The notes beneath the pieces are model-generated. The model ran no database searches. It saw only the letters and a list, made by a program, of their open reading frames with translations, and was not told where the DNA came from. Positions 1 through 5,620 of a stretch of DNA of 8,419 nt are shown one piece after another (within the stretch, counting starts at the first letter, position 1; each line of letters begins with the position of its first letter). A program made the translations under genes and the position numbers. This DNA comes from Trueperaceae bacterium (GTDB lineage Bacteria; Deinococcota; Deinococci; Deinococcales; Trueperaceae), in contig SKWV01000036.1 of assembly GCA_007128755.1 (NCBI GenBank), positions 1 to 8,419 of the forward strand, in the 5' to 3' direction.

Positions 1-111
1 AAGGAGCTCGGCTCCCGCAACCAGACCAACGTCGCGTACGCCGTGATCGACGGTCTCAAGCAGCTGCGCACCTTCGAGGAGAGCAAGCGCGAGCGGGAGA
101 TGGCGGAGTGA
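1..111 (+). CDS. rpsE: 30S ribosomal protein S5, C-terminal end (partial)
   Basis: The left edge of the window cuts this gene; 36 codons and a TGA remain. The residues GSRNQTNVAYAVIDGLKQLR match the conserved end of bacterial S5, where a glycine-serine-arginine-asparagine stretch leads into the last helix. S5 sits on the back of the small subunit near the mRNA entry and the decoding centre and contributes to translational accuracy. The short charged tail (FEESKREREMAE) is variable in the family. The TGA overlaps the GTG of rpmD by four bases (GTGA), so the two are probably translationally coupled. The identity is firm from the tail and from the canonical S5-L30-L15-SecY order; the N-terminal double-stranded RNA-binding domain lies outside the window. 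Confidence 0.95.
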   Translation, partial: KELGSRNQTNVAYAVIDGLKQLRTFEESKREREMAE

Positions 112-302
112 AGATCACCCTCAGGCGCTCCCTCATCGGTGTCCCCAAGGACCAGCGCGCGACCGTCTACGCGTTGGGCCTCAAGAAGACCGGCGACACC
201 CGCGAGGTCGCGGACACGCGCGACGTCGCCGGCATGGTGAACAAGGTCGCCTACCTCCTCACGATCGAGGAGAAGGCACCCGAAGGGCAGGCTCAGACGT
301 GA
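108..302 (+). CDS. rpmD: 50S ribosomal protein L30
   Basis: A 64-residue protein beginning MKITLRRSLIGVPKDQRATV, with the family pattern of an initial beta strand, the IG.PKDQRAT turn, the LGL stretch, and the helix DVAGMVNKVAYLL. L30 is a small protein on the large-subunit surface. The usual bacterial length is about 55 to 60 residues, so the last few residues (KAPEGQAQT) form a short flexible tail. The start is a GTG that overlaps the rpsE stop as GTGA; no upstream ATG in frame fits the family start. The stop overlaps the GTG of rplO in the same way. It lies between S5 and L15 as in most bacteria. Confidence 0.97.
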   Translation: MKITLRRSLIGVPKDQRATVYALGLKKTGDTREVADTRDVAGMVNKVAYLLTIEEKAPEGQAQT

Positions 303-883
303 AACTGAACGAACTCAAGCCCGCCGCCGGCTCCAAGAAGACGCGCAAGCGTCTCGGCCGGGGACTGGGTAGCGGTCGCGGCAAGACCGCCGGCCGTGGC
401 CAGAAGGGCCAGAAGAGCCGCTCGGGCTTCAGCCAGGGCGCCGGCTGGGAAGGCGGCCGCTCGCGCCTCGTGATGCGGCTCCCCAAGCGCGGCTTCTCGC
501 GCGTCGGGACCGTGTTCCAGCTCGTCAACTTGGACGACCTCAACCTCTTCGAGGCCGGCACCACGGTCGGTCCGGTCGCGCTGCGCGAGCGCGGCGTGAT
601 CCGGCACGTCGACCGGCCCATCAAGCTGCTCGGCAACGGCGAGCTCGAGATCCAGGGCCTGACGGTCCAGGTCGACGCCTGCTCGAAGTCGGCCGCGCAC
701 GCGGTGCGGTCCGCCGGCGGCACGCTCGAGGTCACGCTCTGGGCCGATGAGGAAGCCGAAGGCCACGAGGCCGAGGCCGCCGCGGCCGCCGAGCCCGACG
801 CCGACGACGCCGACGCTGCCGACGCCGACGCCGCTGCCGCCGAAGCCGCCCCTGCCGAGGACGCCGACGAGGAGACCACCTGA
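299..883 (+). CDS. rplO: 50S ribosomal protein L15 with acidic C-terminal tail
   Basis: The N-terminal half is the typical basic, glycine-rich L15 extension (MKLNELKPAAGSKK, then RLGRGLGSGRGKTAGRG and GQKSRSG), which threads into 23S rRNA during late 50S assembly. The globular domain follows to about residue 148 (LPKRGFSRVGTVFQLVNL, then EIQGLTVQVDACSKSA). Typical bacterial L15 is about 145 to 156 residues; this one is 194. The surplus is residues 149-194, made almost only of Ala, Asp and Glu: about 19 acidic residues, no Lys or Arg, one His. The coding DNA there is a GAC/GCC triplet repeat. The GTG start overlaps the rpmD stop (GTGA), and the stop shares one base with the secY ATG. Identity is certain; the function of the tail is unknown. 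Confidence 0.98.
   Translation: MKLNELKPAAGSKKTRKRLGRGLGSGRGKTAGRGQKGQKSRSGFSQGAGWEGGRSRLVMRLPKRGFSRVGTVFQLVNLDDLNLFEAGTTVGPVALRERGVIRHVDRPIKLLGNGELEIQGLTVQVDACSKSAAHAVRSAGGTLEVTLWADEEAEGHEAEAAAAAEPDADDADAADADAAAAEAAPAEDADEETT
797..842 (+). repeat. GAC-GCC triplet low-complexity repeat in the rplO tail
   Basis: Within the last fifth of rplO the DNA is built from GACGCC units broken by extra GAC, GCT and GCC codons. It encodes the Asp-Ala repeat DADDADAADADAAAA around residues 167-181. The pattern stays in one reading frame and looks like codon-level slippage expansion under pressure to remain acidic. It is imperfect, so it is not a simple microsatellite. Confidence 0.75.
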
Positions 884-2202
884 TGCTAGCCGCCTTCCGG
901 AACGCCATCGTCATTCCGGACCTGCGCGCGAAGCTGCTGGTCATGGTCGGCTTGCTGTCGATCTACCGGCTCATGGTGTTCATCCCGACACCGGGCGTCG
1001 ACGCGGAGCAACTCCGCGCCGGCGCGTTCGGCCAGGGCGACATCTTCACCCTGCTGAACTTCATCTCGGGCGGGAACTTCGAGGTCTTCTCGATCGCCGC
1101 GCTCGGCGTGATCCCCTACATCACCGCGAGCATCATCATCCAGCTGCTCACCTCGACCTACCCGCCGCTCGAGAAGCTGGCGCGCGAGGGCGAGGAGGGC
1201 CGCAAGAAGATCACGCAGTACACCAGGCTCGGGGCCATCGGCCTCGCCGCCGTGCAGTCGGTCTTCCTGGCGATCGCGCTCATCGGTCCCTCCGGCGTCC
1301 TCAAGGTCGGCTGGAGCAACGGACCCTTCTTCTGGTTCATCGTGCTGCTCACGCAGGTGGCGGGCGTGTCGGTGGTGATGTGGCTCGGTGAGAAGATCAC
1401 CGAGCACGGCATCGGCAACGGCATCTCGCTGATCATCTACGCGGGCATCGTCGCGGCCTTCCCGGGCGCGCTCGCGCAGCAGTTCGCGCTCATCGGCCGG
1501 GGCGAGGCCAACATCTTCGCGCTCATCATCTTCTTCGCCCTCCTGATCGTGGCGATCTCGGGGATGGTGCTCGTCCAACAGGCGGAACGCAGGATCCCCG
1601 TCCAGTACGCGAGGAAGGTGGTGGGCCGGAAGGTGATGGGCGGCCAATCCACCTACATCCCGTTGCGCCTCAACGCGGCGGGCGTCATCCCCATCATCTT
1701 CGCGGTGTCGATCATGATCCTGCCACAGACGCTCATCGGGTCGTTCCCCGACATCTTCTGGCTGCAGGCGATCGGCGCCTGGTTCAACCCGGCCCAGTGG
1801 CAGGGACTGTTCGTGAGCACGCTGCTGATCGTCGCGTTCACGTACTTCTACACGCAGATCTCCTTCGACCCGCGGCGCATCTCCGAGAACCTGCGCGAGT
1901 ACGGCGGGTTCGTCCCCGGCGTGCGCCCCGGGCAGCCGACCACCGAGCACCTCACGCGCATCACCCAGCGCATCACCCTCTGGGGCGCGCTCTTCCTCGG
2001 CTCCGTCAACGCGCTGCCGCAGACGCTCGCCTGGATGACGGGCGCCGGCCAGCTGTCGTTCGTCTTCTCGGGCATCGGCCTGCTCATCATGGTGGGCGTG
2101 GCGCTCGACACGCTCCGTCAGCTCGAGTCGCAGCTGATGATGCGCCACTACGAGGGCTTCGTCTCCAAGGGCCGCATCCGCGGCCGCGGACGGCGCTTCT
2201 GA
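883..2202 (+). CDS. secY: Protein translocase subunit SecY
   Basis: A 439-residue membrane protein, within the family length of 430 to 440, with about ten hydrophobic segments. SecY forms the protein-conducting channel with SecE and SecG and takes substrates from SecA or the ribosome. Visible hallmarks are the plug region (about 54-76, FTLLNFISGGN), the pore segment GVIPYITASIIIQLL (75-89), HGIGNGISLII (175-185), the cytoplasmic ERRIPVQYA (235-243), PLRLNAAGVIPIIFA (260-274), the C5-loop FVPGVRPG (343-350) with the SecA-linked arginine at 348, and the C-terminal RQLESQLMMRHYEGF (412-426). The tail is basic (RIRGRGRRF), as expected for the cytoplasmic side. It starts with ATG sharing one base with the rplO stop, and its TGA shares one base with the adk ATG. 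Its place after L15 is canonical. Confidence 0.99.
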   Translation: MLAAFRNAIVIPDLRAKLLVMVGLLSIYRLMVFIPTPGVDAEQLRAGAFGQGDIFTLLNFISGGNFEVFSIAALGVIPYITASIIIQLLTSTYPPLEKLAREGEEGRKKITQYTRLGAIGLAAVQSVFLAIALIGPSGVLKVGWSNGPFFWFIVLLTQVAGVSVVMWLGEKITEHGIGNGISLIIYAGIVAAFPGALAQQFALIGRGEANIFALIIFFALLIVAISGMVLVQQAERRIPVQYARKVVGRKVMGGQSTYIPLRLNAAGVIPIIFAVSIMILPQTLIGSFPDIFWLQAIGAWFNPAQWQGLFVSTLLIVAFTYFYTQISFDPRRISENLREYGGFVPGVRPGQPTTEHLTRITQRITLWGALFLGSVNALPQTLAWMTGAGQLSFVFSGIGLLIMVGVALDTLRQLESQLMMRHYEGFVSKGRIRGRGRRF

Positions 2203-2855
2203 TGGCCGCCGCCGCGACCCAGGGTCGCGAGATCGTGCTGCTGATGGGGCCTCCCGGCGCCGGCAAGGGCACGCAGGCGTCACGCCTCGCTGCCGAGCGC
2301 GGCCTCACGAAGCTCTCCACCGGCGACATGCTCCGCGATCACGTGGCGCGCGGCACCGAGCTCGGTCAGCGCGCCCAGGCGTTCATGGACGCCGGCGACC
2401 TCGTGCCGGACGACGTGATCATCGGCATGGTGAGCGCCACCTTCGAGGAGGCGCCGGCGATGCGCTTCCTGCTCGACGGCTTCCCACGCACGCCGGGCCA
2501 GGCGGCCGCGCTCGACGCGCTGCTCGCCGAGCACGGCGCGCGCATCACCGCCGCCATCGTGCTCGACGTCGACGACGAGGAGCTCGTGCGTCGACTCCTC
2601 GGTCGCGCCGAGGAGGAGGGGCGCTCGGACGACAGCGAGGACGTCATCCGCAACCGGATGGACGTCTACCGCCGCCAGACCCAGCCCCTGCTCGACTACT
2701 ACGACGGCCAGCGCTCGCTGCGCCGCGTCGACGGCTCCGGCGACATGGAGACGATCACGGCGCGCATGCGTGACGTGCTCGAGGCGATGGAAGACGGCTC
2801 TTCCCACGGACGCGACGGAGCGTCGCCTCCTGGTTCCCCGATGGGAAACCCGTGA
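2202..2855 (+). CDS. adk: Adenylate kinase, short-LID type
   Basis: Converts ATP + AMP to 2 ADP and sets cellular energy charge; cytosolic. The P-loop is GPPGAGKGT (16-24), followed by LSTGDMLR (38-45, AMP site), DGFPRT (92-97) and LDVDDEELVRRL (121-132). The LID is the short form: after RRLLGR only a few residues (AEEEG) precede RSDD (141-144) and the arginines 150 and 152, with no zinc-finger-like insert. Short Adk proteins are usually about 185 to 195 residues; this has 217 because of a short Ala/Thr N-terminus and a hydrophilic tail after about residue 197 (EDGSSHGRDG then Pro/Gly/Ser). The ATG overlaps the secY stop by one base. The tail end overlaps the map GTG (GTGA), so it may be partly a by-product of keeping that overlap (inference). 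Confidence 0.98.
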   Translation: MAAAATQGREIVLLMGPPGAGKGTQASRLAAERGLTKLSTGDMLRDHVARGTELGQRAQAFMDAGDLVPDDVIIGMVSATFEEAPAMRFLLDGFPRTPGQAAALDALLAEHGARITAAIVLDVDDEELVRRLLGRAEEEGRSDDSEDVIRNRMDVYRRQTQPLLDYYDGQRSLRRVDGSGDMETITARMRDVLEAMEDGSSHGRDGASPPGSPMGNP

Positions 2856-3679
2856 TACTGAAGCGCCGCGCCGAGCTCGAGGTGATGGCCGAGGCGGCCG
2901 TCATCAACCGCGAGGCGCTCGAGGCCGTCGAGGCCGCCATCGACGTCGGCGTCACGACGGCCGAGTTGAACGACGTCGCCGAGCGTGCTATCGTCGCGCG
3001 AGGCGGGAGGCCCGCGTTCAAGGGCTATAACGGCTTCCCGGCTACGTTGTGCACGTCGGTCAACGAGGCAGTGGTGCACGGGTTCCCGTCATCACGGCCC
3101 CTCGAGGCCGGCGATCTGTTGTCGATCGATATCGGCACCTTCTACCGTGGCTTCGCCGCCGACATGGCTCGCACCTACGCGATCGGCGAAGTCTCCGACG
3201 AGGCGCGCCGCCTGATCGACGCCACGGAGCGCTCGCTCCAGGCGGGGATCGACGCGATGCGCGCCGGCAACCGACTCGGTGACGTTTCGGCCGCCATCCA
3301 GGCCGTCGTCGAGGCGGCAGGTTTCTGGGTCGTTCGGGAGTTCGTCGGGCACGGCATCGGCCGCGCCTTCCACGAGGCCCCCAACGTCCCCAACTTCGGG
3401 CGGGCCGGCACGGGCCCCGTCCTCCGTCCCGGACTCGTCCTCGCGATCGAGCCCATGGTCACGGTCAACCAGACCACCGTCGACGTGCTCGACGACGGCT
3501 GGACGGCCGTCAGCGCCGACGGTTCACTCGCCGCCCACGTCGAGCACACCGTCGCCATCACGGACGAAGGACCCTGGGTGCTCACCGCGCCGGGTTCGTC
3601 CCGCGCCAACGTGCGCGCGACGTCCACCACGAAGACCGCCATCACGGCGGACGGCCGGCTCGACCCGGCCGGGAGGTAG
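2852..3679 (+). CDS. map: Type I methionine aminopeptidase
   Basis: Removes the initiator methionine from new proteins whose second residue is small; a cytosolic dinuclear-metal enzyme acting at the ribosome exit. All catalytic residues of the pita-bread fold are present: His76 (VVHGFP), Asp93 (IDIG), Asp104 (AADMART), His167 (GHGIG), His174 (FHEAPNVPNFG), Glu200 (AIEPM) and Glu231 (VEHTVAIT). No N-terminal zinc-finger domain is present, so this is the plain bacterial type I. At 275 residues it is about 20 to 25 longer than typical; the extra part is a polar Thr/Arg/Ser-rich tail after about residue 245. The GTG start overlaps the adk stop by four bases and gives the expected beginning MILKRRAELEVM. 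Its placement between adk and infA is common in bacteria. Confidence 0.98.
   Translation: MILKRRAELEVMAEAAVINREALEAVEAAIDVGVTTAELNDVAERAIVARGGRPAFKGYNGFPATLCTSVNEAVVHGFPSSRPLEAGDLLSIDIGTFYRGFAADMARTYAIGEVSDEARRLIDATERSLQAGIDAMRAGNRLGDVSAAIQAVVEAAGFWVVREFVGHGIGRAFHEAPNVPNFGRAGTGPVLRPGLVLAIEPMVTVNQTTVDVLDDGWTAVSADGSLAAHVEHTVAITDEGPWVLTAPGSSRANVRATSTTKTAITADGRLDPAGR
3671..3676 (+). promoter_or_regulatory. Shine-Dalgarno of infA
   Basis: GGGAGG lies six bases before the infA ATG and runs directly into the map stop codon TAG. It marks the point where the cluster changes from stop/start overlaps to genes with their own ribosome binding sites. Confidence 0.75.
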
Positions 3680-3682
3680 AGC

Positions 3683-3946
3683 ATGGCGCGACGACGCTTC
3701 ACCGGGCCACCACGGCCGCGCCGCGACGAAGAGACGACGCAGGACACCATCCGTACGGAGGGTGTCGTGCTCGAGGCGCGCCCCAACACCACCTTCTTGG
3801 TGCAGTTGGACGCCGGGCCCGAGATCCTCGCCCACGTGGGCGGGAAGATGCGCCGTCACTACATCCGCATCCTCCCTGGCGACAGGGTGGTCATCGAAAT
3901 CAGCACCTACGATCCCGAAAAGGGTCGGATCGTCTACCGGAAGTAG
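3683..3946 (+). CDS. infA: Translation initiation factor IF-1
   Basis: Binds the 30S A site during initiation and works with IF-2 and IF-3. The OB-fold core runs from about residue 22: TIRTEGVVLEARPNTTFLVQL, then EILAHVGGKMRRHYIRILPGDRVVIEIS.YD...GRIVYR, all family signature. The core aligns with the usual IF-1 of about 72 residues; this one has 87 because of a basic, proline-containing N-terminal extension (MARRRFTGPPRPRRDEETTQ). The start is ATG at 3683 after GGGAGG; no ATG lies closer to the core, so the extension is likely real. It sits between map and rpmJ, as is common. IF-1 genes from related bacteria may also carry charged N-terminal extensions, but I cannot confirm this here. Confidence 0.97.
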   Translation: MARRRFTGPPRPRRDEETTQDTIRTEGVVLEARPNTTFLVQLDAGPEILAHVGGKMRRHYIRILPGDRVVIEISTYDPEKGRIVYRK

Positions 3947-3954
3947 GAGAAGGC

Positions 3955-4071
3955 ATGAAGGTCCGCGCGTCCGTCAAACCCATGTGCGACAAGTGCAAGA
4001 TCATCCGTCGGCACGGGCGGGTCTACGTGATCTGCTCGGTCAACCCGAAGCACAAGCAAAGGCAGGGATAG
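3955..4071 (+). CDS. rpmJ: 50S ribosomal protein L36 (zinc-ribbon form)
   Basis: A 38-residue protein, the standard length, reading MKVRASVKPMCDKCK, then IIRRHGRVYVICSVNPKHKQRQG. It is the smallest large-subunit protein and stabilises 23S rRNA. Zinc ligands are complete: Cys11, Cys14, Cys27 and His33, so this is the C+ form rather than the zinc-free paralogue. The start is ATG at 3955, eight bases after the infA stop, with AGGAG at 3945-3949 overlapping that stop as a Shine-Dalgarno. It ends in TAG one base before the rpsM ATG. The infA-rpmJ-rpsM order is canonical. Confidence 0.98.
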   Translation: MKVRASVKPMCDKCKIIRRHGRVYVICSVNPKHKQRQG

Positions 4072-4072
4072 T

Positions 4073-4453
4073 ATGGCCCGACTCTCCGGCATCGACCTCC
4101 CGCGGGACAAGCGCATCGAGCACGCGTTGCCGTACATCTACGGTATCGGGATCACGCGCTCCCGCCTGATCCTCTCCCAGGCTGGTGTCGATCCCGACAC
4201 CCGCGTCAAGGACCTCCAGGAGTCCGAGGTCGCGCGCATGCGCGAGATCATCGACGGCTCCTTCAAGGTGGAGGGCGACCTCCGCCGCGAGGTGCAGCTC
4301 AACATCAAGCGCCTCATGGACATCGGCTGCTACCGCGGCCTCCGTCACCGTCGCGGCCTGCCCGTGCGCGGTCAATCGACCAAGACCAACGCGCGCACCC
4401 GCAAGGGCCCGCGTCGCACCGTCGCCGGCAAGAAGCGCGTGACCAAGAAGTGA
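4073..4453 (+). CDS. rpsM: 30S ribosomal protein S13
   Basis: A 126-residue protein of the head of the small subunit, contacting the P-site tRNA and the large subunit through bridges B1a/B1b. It begins MARLSGIDLPRDKRIEHALPYIYGIG, the conserved start with its helix-turn region, and contains VQLNIKRLMDIGCYRGLRHRRGLPVRGQ.T.TNARTRKGPRR near the C terminus, followed by a basic tail (TVAGKKRVTKK) that reaches the tRNA. The length is normal (about 118 to 126). The ATG is one base beyond the rpmJ stop. In Enterobacteria this gene opens the alpha operon and its leader binds S4; here no spacer exists upstream for such a leader. Confidence 0.99.
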   Translation: MARLSGIDLPRDKRIEHALPYIYGIGITRSRLILSQAGVDPDTRVKDLQESEVARMREIIDGSFKVEGDLRREVQLNIKRLMDIGCYRGLRHRRGLPVRGQSTKTNARTRKGPRRTVAGKKRVTKK

Positions 4454-4464
4454 GGGGCTAGCAG

Positions 4465-4860
4465 ATGGCCAAACCGACCACCAAGACCGGCAAGAAGCGC
4501 GTCAAGCGCTCCATCGCCGAGGGCAAGGCGTTCATCCACGCCTCGTACAACAACACCATCGTCACGATCACGGACATGGATGGCAACACCGTGGCGTGGT
4601 CCTCGTCGGGCTCGATCGGCTACAAGGGCTCCAAGAAGGGCACGCCGTACGCCGCCCAGCTCGCGGCGGCCGACGCCACGCGCAAGGCCCAGAACCTGGG
4701 TCTCTCGCAGCTCGACATCGTCATCCGCGGCACGGGTTCGGGCCGCGAGCAGGCGATCCGCTCCATCCAAGCCACCGGCGTCAACGTGCGGACCATCATC
4801 GATGACACCCCCACGCCGCACAACGGCTGCCGTCTCCGCAAGCGCCGTCGTCAGAAGTGA
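4465..4860 (+). CDS. rpsK: 30S ribosomal protein S11
   Basis: A 131-residue protein of the small-subunit platform, near the mRNA exit and the E site. Signature stretches are KAFIHASYNNTIVTITDMDGN, WSSSGSIGYKGSKKGTPYAAQLAA, RGTGSGREQAIRSIQATG and the C-terminal DDTPTPHNGCRLRKRRRQK. The PHNGCR motif near the end is diagnostic. Most bacteria have KGPGSGRE at the third site; here it is RGTG, which I recall from Deinococcus (inference). The start is ATG at 4465 with AGGGG at 4453-4457 upstream, and 11 bases separate it from rpsM. Confidence 0.99.
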   Translation: MAKPTTKTGKKRVKRSIAEGKAFIHASYNNTIVTITDMDGNTVAWSSSGSIGYKGSKKGTPYAAQLAAADATRKAQNLGLSQLDIVIRGTGSGREQAIRSIQATGVNVRTIIDDTPTPHNGCRLRKRRRQK

Positions 4861-4889
4861 CGACCCGGGCAGAAGGGTAGAGGAGAGTC

Positions 4890-5507
4890 ATGGGTCGATA
4901 CCGTGGACCGATCGTCAAGATCTGCCGGCGTGAGGGCGTCAACCTCGTCGAATCGCCGAAAGTCCAGAAGTACATGGAGCGCCACCCGTACCCTCCGGGC
5001 CAGCACGGGCAGCGCCGCCGCCGCAAGCCGTCGGACTACTCCGTCCGCCTGCGCGAGAAGCAGAAGCTGCGCTTCTACTACAACATGGGCGAGAAGCAGT
5101 TCCGGAACCTCTTCGAGGAGGCCTCCAAGAAGACGGGCGCCACCGGGCAGGTCTTCCTGCAGCTGCTCGAGTCGCGGCTCGACAACGTCGTGTACCACTT
5201 GGGCATAGCCGCCACCCGCCGTCAGGCGCGCCAGTTCGTGGCCCACGGCCACATCCTGGTGAACGGCAAGCGCATCGACATCCCGTCCTACCGGGTCGAT
5301 CCGGGCGACGAGATCGGCGTGCACGCCAACGCCGCCAAGATGCAGTTCATCAAGGACAACCTCGACGCCCGCCGGCGCGGCAAGCCGCACCCCTGGCTCG
5401 AGATCGACCCCGACACGCTCAAGGGCCGGTTCCTGCACCGCCCGAGCCGCGAGGACATCGTCGTCCCCGTGAACGAGCTGCAGGTCATCGAGTACTACTC
5501 ACGCTGA
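4890..5507 (+). CDS. rpsD: 30S ribosomal protein S4, zinc-free form
   Basis: A primary 16S rRNA-binding protein that nucleates small-subunit assembly and lines the mRNA entry; in some bacteria it represses its own operon. It has 205 residues, the normal length, starting MGRYRGPIVKICRREGVNL, with PYPPGQHGQ at 33-41, SDYSVRLREKQKLRFYY at 48-64, the S4 RNA-binding domain at about 95-155 (ESRLDNVVYHLGIAATRRQARQ, GHILVNGKRIDIPSYRV) and the canonical ending VIEYYSR. The zinc-binding cysteines of Thermus-type S4 (positions 9, 12, 26, 31) are lost except Cys12, so no metal site is expected. AGGAG at 4881-4885 precedes the ATG. The 113-base spacer after it is unusual in this tightly packed cluster. 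Confidence 0.99.
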   Translation: MGRYRGPIVKICRREGVNLVESPKVQKYMERHPYPPGQHGQRRRRKPSDYSVRLREKQKLRFYYNMGEKQFRNLFEEASKKTGATGQVFLQLLESRLDNVVYHLGIAATRRQARQFVAHGHILVNGKRIDIPSYRVDPGDEIGVHANAAKMQFIKDNLDARRRGKPHPWLEIDPDTLKGRFLHRPSREDIVVPVNELQVIEYYSR

Positions 5508-5510
5508 TCG

Positions 5511-5570
5511 CGCGCGCAACGTCAGCGCGTGCAGCTTCAGCGCGCGCAACGACAACGCGCGCACGGACAG
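5511..5570 (+). repeat. 15-nt tandem repeat in the rpsD-rpoA spacer
   Basis: Four 15-base units lie end to end at 5511-5525, 5526-5540, 5541-5555 and 5556-5570, with approximate consensus CGCGCGCAACGNCAG. A degenerate, shortened fifth copy follows at about 5571-5585. Each unit holds a self-complementary GCGCGC core, so neighbouring units can pair in RNA with loops of about 7 to 9 bases. The period is five codons and the frame stays open after the rpsD stop, but S4 already ends with its conserved VIEYYSR, so it is read here as non-coding spacer. Function unknown; it could be slippage or a regulatory RNA structure before rpoA. Confidence 0.8.
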
Positions 5571-5608
5571 CGCGCACGGCGACCGCAGCGCCGAAGCAGA
5601 CATTGGAC

Positions 5609-5613
5609 AGGAG
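5609..5613 (+). promoter_or_regulatory. Shine-Dalgarno of rpoA
   Basis: AGGAG is placed seven bases before the GTG at 5621. This spacing decides the start of rpoA, since there is no nearby in-frame ATG at the family position. Confidence 0.75.
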
Positions 5614-5620
5614 CTAGAGC

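Noticed and set aside
886..2283. A 465-codon open frame on the minus strand opposite secY and the start of adk
   Set aside because: It is the antisense shadow of secY in GC-rich DNA: composition is Arg/Asp/Glu/His-rich with no recognisable domain, whereas the plus strand encodes a complete SecY.
2966..2994. TTGAAC - 17 bases - TATCGT with an extended TG before the -10, inside map
   Set aside because: Four of six matches in each box at ideal spacing is notable, but it lies within conserved map coding sequence about 690 bases before infA, and such matches arise by chance; no independent support.
4454..4464. Possible leader or S4-binding site near rpsM/rpsK, as in the E. coli alpha operon
   Set aside because: There is one base between rpmJ and rpsM and 11 between rpsM and rpsK, too little room for a pseudoknot leader.
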